A stretch of DNA of 47,382 bases from positions 1 to 47,382 of the forward strand of contig CALBZE010000004.1 in assembly GCA_937889645.1 (NCBI GenBank). Direction: 5' to 3'. Below, piece by piece: positions 1-8,013 of this stretch; the stretch's first letter is position 1; every line of letters starts with the position of its first letter. The DNA is from an uncultured bacterium (GTDB lineage: Bacteria; Gemmatimonadota; Gemmatimonadetes; Longimicrobiales; RSA9). The notes beneath the pieces were generated by a model. It was not told the DNA's origin, searched no databases, and worked only from the letters and a program-made list of their open reading frames with translations. Both the position numbers and the translations under genes were made by a program.

Positions 1-569
1 CGGTAGGTGTCGACGGTCTTGGGGCTGATGAAGAGCTTCTCGCCGATCTCGCTGGAGCTGTACCCCTCGGCGGTGTAGGCGAGGACCTCGCGCTCGCGGT
101 CGCTGAGCTGAGCGAGCGGGTCGGGCTCGGAGGGTTCGCCGCGGACGCGGAAGCCCTGGAGCAGCAGTTTCGCGGCGCTCGGGTACAGGAACACCTCGCC
201 GCGCGCTACCGTGCGGATCGCGTTGGTCAGGTCCTCGTCCGCGCTGGTCTTCTTGACGTAGCCGCTGCCGCCGGCCTCGAGGACGGCGAGGAGGTACTCT
301 TCCTCGGCGTGCATGGTGAGGACGAGGACGCGGGTGTCCTTGCCGAGGGCGGCGATCCGGCGCGTCGCCTCGAGGCCGCCCATCCCGGGCATCGAGAGGT
401 CCATGACGACGACGTCGGGGTTCAACCTCTCGACGGCCTCGATCGCCTCCTCGCCCGTGCCCGCCTCGCCGACGACGGTCATGTCCTCCTCGGCGTCGAG
501 GAGGGCGCGGAGCCCGGCGCGCAGGACGACGTGGTCGTCGGCCAGGACGATGCGGATCGGGTCAGGCAT
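1..569 (-). CDS. NarL/LuxR-family response regulator (3' end cut by window edge)
   Basis: This is the DNA-binding half of a two-component system. The visible 189 codons hold a receiver domain (residues 4 to about 120) with the acidic pair D11/D12, phosphoacceptor D57 in a VVVMDLSMPG context and the switch lysine in GYVKK. A linker leads to a LuxR-type helix-turn-helix starting at LSDREREVL. The C-terminal end of the recognition helix lies beyond position 1. The ATG at 569-567 overlaps the last 8 bases of the upstream kinase gene, so the two are co-transcribed and probably translationally coupled. The target genes cannot be read from the sequence; a palindrome at 1859-1877 upstream of the pair is a candidate site. 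The family call is secure. Confidence 0.93.
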   Translation of the reverse strand, partial: MPDPIRIVLADDHVVLRAGLRALLDAEEDMTVVGEAGTGEEAIEAVERLNPDVVVMDLSMPGMGGLEATRRIAALGKDTRVLVLTMHAEEEYLLAVLEAGGSGYVKKTSADEDLTNAIRTVARGEVFLYPSAAKLLLQGFRVRGEPSEPDPLAQLSDREREVLAYTAEGYSSSEIGEKLFISPKTVDTY

Positions 570-1722
570 AGGGCTGAGTCTCCGTAGTCGGGATCACGAC
601 GGTGACCTTGGTGCCGGCGCCGGGCCGGCTCTCGATGTCGACGCGCCCTCCGACGTAGGAGGCGCGCTCCTTCATGCCGAAGAGGCCGAGACCGCGGCCG
701 TCCTCGGACATCGCCTCGGCGACGTCGAAGCCGCGCCCGTCGTCGCGGATGCTGGCCTCGACGAACCCCGGCCGGACGCGCATGCGCAGCTCGACGCGAG
801 TCGCGTGCGAGTGGCGCACGACGTTGGAGAGCGCCTCCTGGAATACGCGGTAGAGCGCGAGCTCGGCCTCGGGCGTGAGCCGTCCGGCGACCGGCGCCAG
901 GTCGCTCACGATGGTGATACCCGTCGCCTCCGAGAGCGTGCGCGCGTGCGACTCGATGGCCGGCGCGAGGCCGAGCATGTCGAGCGCCGGCGGGCGCAGC
1001 CCGCGCGCGATGCGGCGGACCTCCTCCGTGGCGGCGCCGATCGCCTCGCTGACCTCGTCCAGGTGCGCGAGGCGCTCCTCCTCGGTGCGCGCGCCGCGGG
1101 CGAGCCGGAGCCGGACGCGGAGCGCCGCGAGCGACTGCGCGATCCCGTCGTGCAGCTCGCGGGCGATCCGCTTGCGCTCCTCCTCCGCCGCGCCGAGCGC
1201 GTGCGCCGCGATTTCCCGTAGCCGTCGCCGGTACCCCGCGCTGCTGTCGAGCATGCTGTTGAAGGTCACGACGAGCCGCTCGAGGTTGCGGTCCGCAACG
1301 GGCGACAGCGGCGCCCGTGCATCGAGGTTGCCGGCCTGGACGCGCTCCGCCGTGCGCTCGAGCGCGGCGAGCGGCGACAGTGCAACGCGCAAGATCACCG
1401 CGTTGACCAGCACGCTCATGGCGACGCCGCCCACGGCGATCAGGACCAGCGCCACGTCGGGATCGATCCCCGGCACGTTCACGACGATGCGCACGGCAAG
1501 GACGGGCGCGAGCACCGCGACGATCGCGATCAGCGCCGCGTTGGCCAGGAGGATCTTGTAGAAGAGCGGGACACGCAGCAAGGGGGCGATCCACCGCCAG
1601 CCGCGCCGGATCTCGGCGGATCGAGGCACGATCGGCCCGAGACGCCGGGGGGCGCCGCCGGATGGGGCCGGCCCCGCGCCGGCATCGCCTGCACGGCGGG
1701 CGGCGTTCGGTGTCGTGCTCAT
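562..1722 (-). CDS. Two-component sensor histidine kinase, HisKA_3/NarX-LiaS type
   Basis: A 386-residue membrane kinase partnered with the overlapping response regulator. Two hydrophobic segments (about residues 53-80 and 90-113) flank only a short loop, so there is little extracytoplasmic sensor domain. A HAMP-like segment follows (about 114-165). The dimerisation/phosphoacceptor helix has EEERKRIARELHDGIAQ with H191. The ATPase domain has FQEALSNVVRH (N box), DDGRGF (G1) and GRGLGLFGMKERA (G2). HisKA_3 kinases pair with NarL-type regulators, as here. The signal is unknown; the small extracellular loop suggests sensing within or near the membrane. The ATG at 1722 is preceded by a 184-base non-coding region that must hold the promoter. 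Confidence 0.93.
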   Translation of the reverse strand: MSTTPNAARRAGDAGAGPAPSGGAPRRLGPIVPRSAEIRRGWRWIAPLLRVPLFYKILLANAALIAIVAVLAPVLAVRIVVNVPGIDPDVALVLIAVGGVAMSVLVNAVILRVALSPLAALERTAERVQAGNLDARAPLSPVADRNLERLVVTFNSMLDSSAGYRRRLREIAAHALGAAEEERKRIARELHDGIAQSLAALRVRLRLARGARTEEERLAHLDEVSEAIGAATEEVRRIARGLRPPALDMLGLAPAIESHARTLSEATGITIVSDLAPVAGRLTPEAELALYRVFQEALSNVVRHSHATRVELRMRVRPGFVEASIRDDGRGFDVAEAMSEDGRGLGLFGMKERASYVGGRVDIESRPGAGTKVTVVIPTTETQPYA

Positions 1723-1858
1723 CGTGCTTTCGATCCCGCGTCCACTGATCCGGGTGTGGCGCGGCGCCCGCGCGCCAGGGCGGCCGCACGCACTATGCTG
1801 CCACGTTGAAGGTAAACGCCGCGGCGCTCCCTGTCTGTCGGGCGTCGGGCTACTCGCG

Positions 1859-1877
1859 TGTAGGGGAAATCCCTACA
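1859..1877. promoter_or_regulatory. Palindrome TGTAGGG-GAAAT-CCCTACA, candidate operator or weak terminator
   Basis: Two perfect 7-base inverted arms (1859-1865 and 1871-1877) are separated by GAAAT. The site lies 30 bases past the stop of the universal stress protein gene and 137 bases upstream of the kinase start. No T-run follows, so a protein-binding site fits better than a terminator. NarL-family regulators bind short inverted repeats, so autoregulation by the adjacent regulator is a reasonable inference. The rest of 1723-1906 shows no gene and no clear promoter. Confidence 0.45.
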
Positions 1878-1906
1878 GCGGAGCGGCCGCGGTCCCGGGA
1901 GCCGGG

Positions 1907-2734
1907 TCATTCGTCGATCCGGTAAATGAGGACGGGGCATGGCGCCTGGTGGATGATCGCGCGGGTGGTGCGGGCGCGGTCCGGCTCCGGTCGGCCGCGC
2001 CAGACGACGACGATCAGGTCCGATCCGCGCTCACGGGCGGTGCGGACGATTTCCGCGCCCGGCTCGCCGGTCGCGACCTGGAGCCGCAGCTCGAGCTCGT
2101 CGGGGATGCCGCCGAGACGGCAGGCGCGCTCGAGGAACTCGGCGGCCCATGTCGGCCACTCGTGCTGGGGCTGGTCGACGTAGCGCGGGAGCGTGAAGGT
2201 GCCCGGCTCGGGCGGCCGCTCGCCGCCGGCCTCGGCGACGTGCAGGACGAGCAACTCGGCGTGGGCGCGGAGGGCGAGGCGCGAGGCGGGCCGGAAACCC
2301 TCGGCGGTGGTCGGCGATCCGTCGTGCGGGAGGAGGATGTTGTCGACGACCCACGGCCGGTGCCCTCGCTCCGGTTGGACGAGGACCAGGGGCGCGTGCG
2401 TCGACAGGAGCACCTCCTCGGCGACGTGGCCGAGCGTGCCGAACGGCTTGTCCATGCCGGTGTGGGTACAGAGGACGATGATCGGATCGTCGGCGGCCTC
2501 GGCGGCGGCGAGGATGGCGGGCGCGGCGTCGCCGGCCGGGACGTCGAGGATGACGTCGCGCAGATCCTCGGGCGATAGGCCGAGGTCGCGGAGCAGCTCG
2601 CGCGGCGGCTCGGCCTGCGGCGTCACGTGCAGCAGGTGGATGGTGCCGTCGAGCAAGCGCGCGAGCGTCTGGGCGACCGGGAGCGCGACGGTGGCGTGGG
2701 GCGAGCCGTCGAGCGGCACGAGGATCGCGGGCAC
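1907..2734 (-). CDS. Universal stress protein, two tandem UspA domains
   Basis: A 275-residue cytoplasmic protein. Domain 1 (about residues 1-140) starts with the typical AILVPLDGSPHA strand and ends with PLVLVQPE. Domain 2 (about 150-275) starts NILLPHDGS and ends CPVLIYRID. The canonical ATP-binding signature G-x2-G-x9-G-(S/T) is only partly kept: domain 1 has GTLGHVAEEV with His where Ser/Thr is usual, and domain 2 lacks the glycine loop. Nucleotide binding may therefore be altered. The start is GTG at 2734, 4 bases after the stop of the HAD-GH65 fusion gene, so the two are one operon. Usp proteins generally act in stress survival; the specific role here is unknown. Confidence 0.9.
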   Translation of the reverse strand: MPAILVPLDGSPHATVALPVAQTLARLLDGTIHLLHVTPQAEPPRELLRDLGLSPEDLRDVILDVPAGDAAPAILAAAEAADDPIIVLCTHTGMDKPFGTLGHVAEEVLLSTHAPLVLVQPERGHRPWVVDNILLPHDGSPTTAEGFRPASRLALRAHAELLVLHVAEAGGERPPEPGTFTLPRYVDQPQHEWPTWAAEFLERACRLGGIPDELELRLQVATGEPGAEIVRTARERGSDLIVVVWRGRPEPDRARTTRAIIHQAPCPVLIYRIDE

Positions 2735-2738
2735 GGTC

Positions 2739-5700
2739 TCACTCCGTTCGGTCCGTGGGTTCCGGTTCGCACGAGACCGCGCCGCCGGCGTCGATGGCGA
2801 CGCGGTAGCTCACGCCCCGCCAGAGGAGCCGGAAGCGCAACGCGCGCCAGGCGGCAGGCACGTGCGGCTCGAACGCCGGGCGGTCGTCGCGGAAGCTCGT
2901 GCCCGCGAATCCGAAGACGACGGCCTGCCAGAGTCCGCCGAGCGAGGCGGCGTGCACCCCGCCGGCGGCGCTCCCCATGTTGTCGGCGAGGTCGATCTCG
3001 GCGGCCTGGCGGAAGTAGCGCTCGGCGGCCGCGAGGTCCCCGAGGCGAGCGGCCAGGAGCGCGTGGATCGACGGGCTGAGCGAGCTGCCGTGGGCGGTCC
3101 GCGGGTCGTAGAAGCGGAAGTTGGCCTCGCGGACGCGCGGCGGGAACCGGTCCCAAAGGAGCGCGATCAGCATCAGCACGTCGGGCTGCTTGAGGACCTG
3201 CGAGCGCCGGGTCCGCTCGCGGCCGAGGATCACGTCGATCGGCGCGGTCCGCGGCTCGAACTCCGCGAGATCGACCTCCTCGAGGTCGAAGAACCCCTGG
3301 AACTGCTCGATGACGCCGGTGCGCGGATCGATCGGGAGGTAGACGACGTCGGCCATCCGTCGCCACGCGGCGGGCTCGTCGGGCTCGAGGCGGAGCCGGC
3401 GGCGCAGCTCGTCCCAGCGGTCGGGCCAGCGCCGGGCGAGGAGCTCGGCGACGCCGGCCGCGCATTCGAGGTTCCAGGCGGCCATCCCGTTGGTGTAGGC
3501 GTTGTCGTCGACGTCCTCGTGGTACTCGTCCGGGCCGATGACGTGGCGGATGTGATATCGGCCGTCGTCCTCGATGCGGCCGCGGCTCGCCCAGAACCGA
3601 GCGGTCTCGATGAGGATCTCGGCGCCCGCGTCGAGGAGGAACGCGTCGTCCCCGGTCGCGTGCCAGTAGCGCCAGACGCCGTAGGCGACGTCGGCGCTGA
3701 TGTGCGTCTCGATTTCGCCGGTGCGGATCGTGACGATCTTGCCATCCGGCGCGAGGACGCGGCGCGGCGTGGTCTCGGCGCCATCGGCGGCGGACTCCCA
3801 GGCGTAGAACGCGCCGTCGCATCCGTGGGCTCGGGCTTTCTCCCGCGCGGCCGGGAGCGTGTGCCAGCGGTACATCAGGAGCGCGCGGGCGGTTTCCGGG
3901 TGCGTGTGGACGTAGAACGGGAGCATGTAGATCTCGGTGTCCCAGAACACGTGCCCGGAGTAGGAGGGCCCGGTGAGGCCGCGGGCGGCGACGGAGACGC
4001 GCTCGTCCTCGGGGTTGGCGGCCGCGATCAGGTGGTAGCAGGCGAAGCGGACGGCGCGCTGGGCGTCGTCGTCGCCGTCGATCTCGATGTCGGCGGCGTG
4101 CCAGCGCTCCCGCCATGCGGCGACGTGGTCGGCGATCATGGCGTCCGCGCCGCGGCGGCGGAGCAGCTCGAGGTGGTGGGCGGCGGCCGCCTCGGGGTCG
4201 TCCGTGTCGCGCGAGGTGAAGGCCGAGACGAAGCGATCCAGGCGGTAGACGCCGCCGATGCGGACGTCGGCGCGGATGCGCTGGACGAGGCGGCCGCGGG
4301 CGCCGGAGTGCTCACGAATCGATCGGACCGCGTCTTCGGGGCGGAGAGTCGCGGCGGAGGCGAAAGCGACGGTGGTTCCGGTCGTCGGGGTCCGGAGCGC
4401 GAGGGCCATGGGGGTCGACGCGGGATCGCCGGGCGCGGGATCGGTGCGCGCGGCTTCCGCCGCCCGCGAGTGCTCCGCCCGGACGTCGCCCTTCTCGCGC
4501 TTGCCCACGGCGCGGACGCTCGGCAGCGTGGGGTGGCGCGGCGGCGGCTCGACCCGCGTCTCGAGCGTGATGGTTCCGGCGAAGTTCTCGGGCGAGAACA
4601 CGGCCGACTGCAGCAGCGCGTGGCGGTCCGCGAGGGAGGCGAGGCGGAGCGCGCGGAGCCGGAAGACGCGGCCGTCGGGGTTGCGGTGCCGCCATTCGCG
4701 CCAGAAGAGGCCCTGCCGGAGGTCCAGGATGCGGCGGTGCTCGAGGATCTCGCCCCGGCCGGGCTCGAAGCGTTGGCCGTCGACCAGCGCGCACAGGCGC
4801 ATCCAGTCGGGCATGACGACCAACTCGGGGATCTCCGGCGAGTGCTCCTCGACGTCGTAGACGCCGGCGATCAGCGTGGCCGGGGTCGAGAGCGGGTTCG
4901 GCTCGGCGAGCGAGCCGCGCGTGCCGAGGTAGCCGTTGGTGATGGCGAAGATCGACTCGATCTCGTGCTCGCGCGCGATGTTGAGCCCCTCGTCGACGAT
5001 TCGCCAGCGCGGGTCGGGGGTGGGGGCGACGGGGAGCGCGGCGGAGAACCCCGTCGCCGGATCGGACGGTGGCGCGGCGGATCGCGTGGCTCGAGTCGGC
5101 GTTTCCGGGCTGGGCATCGCGGCGCCGCCGTCGCCGCGGCGCTCGTGGATCCGCGCCTGCGCATCGAGGAGCTCGACGAAGCGCTGCGGCCCGCCGCCGA
5201 GGTGGATCACGTCCCGGGGCACGCCGCCAGGCTCCGGTCCGACCGACACGAACGTCGCCCCCCGTGCGGAGGGGGTGAGCATGCGGGCGTCGCTCCCCTC
5301 GAAGCCGGCGACGTCGCCGAACTCGTCGCCGCCGATCAGCACCTCTTCCGGCGCGATCCCGTGTTTCGGCGCGAGCTCGTGCATGAGCCAGTCGACGGAG
5401 TCGGACTTGTCCGTGAGGCCGATCTCGATGTGCTTGACGTCGCTGGTGATGCGCGCGTCCCGGAGGCCGACCCGGCGGGCGATCTCGCGCGCCATGCGGA
5501 ACGCGGCGGCGAGCCCGCCGTGGCAGCCGGCCCTCACCAAGCGGGACTGGACGGCGCGGTACAGCGCGCCGATCTCGGACTTGGGCGGGTCGGCCCACTC
5601 GGCGAGGGGGATGAGGTCGACCTTGCGGCGGTTGAGCCGGTCGTAGACGACGCGGATATCGAGGCCGGTATAGGCGACGAGCGCGGCGCGCAACGCATCG

Positions 5701-6140
5701 GCGGCGGCGGTGAGGCGTCGCTCTTCATCCGGCGTCGCGACGCGGCGCCAGAGCGAGACTCGCCGGCCGGCGTCGTCGAAGCCCCACACCTCGGACCCGC
5801 GGTTCGTGAGGACGAAGAGCCGTCGCGCGTGCGGGCCGTGGATCCCGGACGAGAGCTGCCGGTCGACGTTCTCGAACCTGGTGCCGGTGATCACCGCGAC
5901 GAAAACACCCTGGCGGAGCAGGCGGTCGATCACGGTCCGGACGGCCGTCGCGTCGGCGCGGCGGTTCACGACCGCGGTGCCGTCCCAATCGAAGGCGATC
6001 AGGCGGAACGGCCGCAGGAGGGCGGGCGGGAGGTTGGATTGCGCGTCGCCGGCCGCAGGCCGCGGCTGGGGCCGCGCGGCGCGCGGTTGGGCGGCGCGGG
6101 CCGGCGATCCGATCGAGGCGGAGGGTTCGCTCGCTCGCAT
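2739..6140 (-). CDS. HAD-superfamily phosphatase fused to GH65 glycoside phosphorylase/hydrolase
   Basis: An 1133-residue two-domain enzyme. Residues about 45-330 form a HAD phosphatase of the sugar-phosphatase (trehalose-6-phosphate phosphatase/Cof-like) type, with nucleophile D51 and D53 in FDWDGT, ITGTRF (motif II) and GGDEFGDVAGF (motif IV). After a low-complexity linker, residues about 370-1125 are a GH65 protein: SIFAITNGYLGTRG, HVFWDTEIYMLPF and the catalytic acid E872 in GPDEYHEDVDDNAYTNG. GH65 enzymes phosphorolyse or hydrolyse alpha-glucosides such as trehalose, maltose or kojibiose; which one cannot be told here. A HAD+GH65 arrangement is known in mycobacterial OtsB1. The ATG at 6140 has no visible Shine-Dalgarno and abuts a strong hairpin (6141-6177). 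The gene lies in an operon with the downstream universal stress protein. Confidence 0.9.
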   Translation of the reverse strand: MRASEPSASIGSPARAAQPRAARPQPRPAAGDAQSNLPPALLRPFRLIAFDWDGTAVVNRRADATAVRTVIDRLLRQGVFVAVITGTRFENVDRQLSSGIHGPHARRLFVLTNRGSEVWGFDDAGRRVSLWRRVATPDEERRLTAAADALRAALVAYTGLDIRVVYDRLNRRKVDLIPLAEWADPPKSEIGALYRAVQSRLVRAGCHGGLAAAFRMAREIARRVGLRDARITSDVKHIEIGLTDKSDSVDWLMHELAPKHGIAPEEVLIGGDEFGDVAGFEGSDARMLTPSARGATFVSVGPEPGGVPRDVIHLGGGPQRFVELLDAQARIHERRGDGGAAMPSPETPTRATRSAAPPSDPATGFSAALPVAPTPDPRWRIVDEGLNIAREHEIESIFAITNGYLGTRGSLAEPNPLSTPATLIAGVYDVEEHSPEIPELVVMPDWMRLCALVDGQRFEPGRGEILEHRRILDLRQGLFWREWRHRNPDGRVFRLRALRLASLADRHALLQSAVFSPENFAGTITLETRVEPPPRHPTLPSVRAVGKREKGDVRAEHSRAAEAARTDPAPGDPASTPMALALRTPTTGTTVAFASAATLRPEDAVRSIREHSGARGRLVQRIRADVRIGGVYRLDRFVSAFTSRDTDDPEAAAAHHLELLRRRGADAMIADHVAAWRERWHAADIEIDGDDDAQRAVRFACYHLIAAANPEDERVSVAARGLTGPSYSGHVFWDTEIYMLPFYVHTHPETARALLMYRWHTLPAAREKARAHGCDGAFYAWESAADGAETTPRRVLAPDGKIVTIRTGEIETHISADVAYGVWRYWHATGDDAFLLDAGAEILIETARFWASRGRIEDDGRYHIRHVIGPDEYHEDVDDNAYTNGMAAWNLECAAGVAELLARRWPDRWDELRRRLRLEPDEPAAWRRMADVVYLPIDPRTGVIEQFQGFFDLEEVDLAEFEPRTAPIDVILGRERTRRSQVLKQPDVLMLIALLWDRFPPRVREANFRFYDPRTAHGSSLSPSIHALLAARLGDLAAAERYFRQAAEIDLADNMGSAAGGVHAASLGGLWQAVVFGFAGTSFRDDRPAFEPHVPAAWRALRFRLLWRGVSYRVAIDAGGAVSCEPEPTDRTE

Positions 6141-6177
6141 GGCGCCCGGAGCACGGCAACGCGCGTGCCCGGGCGCC
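6141..6177 (-). terminator. GC-rich hairpin directly before the HAD-GH65 start codon
   Basis: GGCGCCCGG (6141-6149) pairs with CCGGGCGCC (6169-6177), and GCACG (6151-6155) with CGTGC (6164-6168). This gives a 14-bp stem with one bulged base and an 8-base loop. It fills most of the gap between the M1 peptidase stop (6193) and the HAD-GH65 ATG (6140). It may end peptidase transcripts or, being flush with the start codon, limit translation of the fusion enzyme. There is no T-run on the minus strand. Confidence 0.5.
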
Positions 6178-6192
6178 GGCGGCGGCGCGCGC

Positions 6193-7989
6193 TCAGTCGA
6201 GCGCCCGCCGGTTGTTCGAGCGGTCCGCGTCCAGGATGATCGTGTCGGGATCCAGCACGACCTCCGTCGGGCGGGACGCGGTCACGACCTCGACCGTCTG
6301 CCGCCGCTCGCGCGAGTCGAGGCGCACGCGCTCGTCGCCGACCTGGAGCACGACGGGCATCCACGCCTCCCCGGCGCGCTCGACCTCGACGCGGGTGACC
6401 CAGCGGCCGTCGGGGCGCTGCTCCGTCGTCGCGCCGCGGACGCTGTAGTCGAGCGTCGCCACCATGCGGAACCACTGGTCGAAGAACCACTCCAGATCTT
6501 CGCCCGAACCGTCTTCCATCGCCATCTGGAACTCATACAGCGTGACGTGGCGCAGCTTGTTGCGCTCGTAGTAGAGGCGCAGCGCGCGGCCGAAGCGCTC
6601 GTCGCCGAGATACGCCTGGAGCATGCGGTAGACGACGGACGGCTTCGTGTACGTCATCGCGTTGTACGTCTGGAAGTCGCTGAAGTTCGCCGAGTGCCGC
6701 ACGAGCGGCTCCGACCTCCCCGTGCGGTCCCACTGCGCGGCCGCCTCGAAGCTCCGCACCCAGACGTCCGGCTGGCCGTGGGTCTGGAAGTACCAGTTCG
6801 TCGTGAACGAAGCCATCCCCTCGTCGAGGAAGCCTTCCTTCCACTCGTTGTTGGCCAGGATCCCCATGGCGTAGTTGTGCCCGACCTCGTGGAGGATCAG
6901 CCCGAGCGACGCGCTGCCGTCCATGACCATCATGGGGAACTCGGTCCCGCCGCTCTCGATGCGGTGCACGTTGGTGAGCTGCGGCCAGACGAAGTCGCCG
7001 AAGATGGAGTCGTACCAGGCGAGCGCGGTCTTGGTGTGCTCGAGCGCCTGGCCGCGCGCCCAGTCGTCGTCGCCGGGGCGGTAGAGGACGTGGATCGCGA
7101 TGTCCTCCCAGCGGCCGCCCTCGTAGATGTAGTCGGGCGAGGTGCTCCAGGCGAAGTTGTGGACGTCGCGCGCGATCCAGCGCACGCGCTTGCGGCCCGT
7201 GGGCGTGTCGCCGGTCAGGAAGCCGAGGGACTCGGCGGCGCCGACGTCGCCGTAGTAGTCGCGGCGGTACCAGATCGAGTCGGCGAAGCCGGCCGCGGCG
7301 GCGCGCTCCCACCCCGGGTCGCCCTCGACGGGGACGCCGGTCGCGCCGATCACCTGGTCGGCGGCCAGGTCAAGGGTCACGTCGAAGTCCATGAACTCGC
7401 CGTAGAACTCGCCCTGGGGGAGGAGCGGCCGGACGGCCCACCCCTCGCGGTCGTAGACGGCGACGATCGGGAACCAGTGCGCGAAGTCGTAGTGCCGGCC
7501 CTGGCGCCCCTGCCGGCGCGGCAGCGAGGACGGGCGTGCGTCCCAGTCGATGTCGACGGTCACGGACGCGCCGGGCGCGAGCGGGCGCGGGAGCGCGATC
7601 GCGACGACGGTCGAGTCGGGCGCGCCGGGGTAGACGGGCGTGACCGGCCGGCCGTCGACGGCGATCGACTTCAACGACTGGAAGCCCCACTCGTCCGGCC
7701 CCAGGTCCTGGAAGCGCGTGTTGCCGAACTCGAGCTCTCGCCGCGCCCACGCGCTGTTCGGACGGAACGCGTTCAGGTACAGGTGGAAGTAGAGCGAGTC
7801 GAGCGTTTCGGGCGAGCGGTTCACGTAGCGCATCCGCGCGCGGCCGCTGAGCACCTCGGCGTCGTCGTCCAGGCGAGCCTCGATGCGGTAGGCGACGTCC
7901 TGCTGGAAGTAGAACGTCTCCTGCGCCGCGGCCGGTGCGGCCGACAACGCGAGGGCGGTGGCGAAGAGCAAGGTCGTTCTGTGCATCAT
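6193..7989 (-). CDS. Secreted M1-family (gluzincin) metallopeptidase
   Basis: A 598-residue protein with a Sec signal peptide (LLFATALALSAAPAAAQ, cleavage after residue ~22). An N-terminal beta domain is followed by the catalytic domain. The zinc site is H367-E-V-G-H371 plus E390 (HEXXH-x18-E) in HEVGHNYAMG...FLDEG. The exopeptidase substrate motif, usually GGMEYP/GAMEN, reads ESGGTEFPMM, keeping Glu but replacing Met. That fits an M1 aminopeptidase-like enzyme acting on peptides in the periplasm or outside the cell; the exact specificity is unknown. Two consecutive ATG codons open the gene; I use the first. It stands in the same direction as its neighbours but is separated from the next gene by a hairpin. 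Confidence 0.92.
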   Translation of the reverse strand: MMHRTTLLFATALALSAAPAAAQETFYFQQDVAYRIEARLDDDAEVLSGRARMRYVNRSPETLDSLYFHLYLNAFRPNSAWARRELEFGNTRFQDLGPDEWGFQSLKSIAVDGRPVTPVYPGAPDSTVVAIALPRPLAPGASVTVDIDWDARPSSLPRRQGRQGRHYDFAHWFPIVAVYDREGWAVRPLLPQGEFYGEFMDFDVTLDLAADQVIGATGVPVEGDPGWERAAAAGFADSIWYRRDYYGDVGAAESLGFLTGDTPTGRKRVRWIARDVHNFAWSTSPDYIYEGGRWEDIAIHVLYRPGDDDWARGQALEHTKTALAWYDSIFGDFVWPQLTNVHRIESGGTEFPMMVMDGSASLGLILHEVGHNYAMGILANNEWKEGFLDEGMASFTTNWYFQTHGQPDVWVRSFEAAAQWDRTGRSEPLVRHSANFSDFQTYNAMTYTKPSVVYRMLQAYLGDERFGRALRLYYERNKLRHVTLYEFQMAMEDGSGEDLEWFFDQWFRMVATLDYSVRGATTEQRPDGRWVTRVEVERAGEAWMPVVLQVGDERVRLDSRERRQTVEVVTASRPTEVVLDPDTIILDADRSNNRRALD

Positions 7990-8013
7990 CGTCCTGATCC
8001 GGTCACGGTGGGT

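Noticed and set aside
2193..6239. A plus-strand open frame of over 1300 codons antisense to the Usp and HAD-GH65 genes.
   Set aside because: It arises from third-position GC bias opposite real genes; the translation is low-complexity Arg/Gly/Ala/Asp with no domain, while the minus strand encodes clear Usp, HAD and GH65 motifs.
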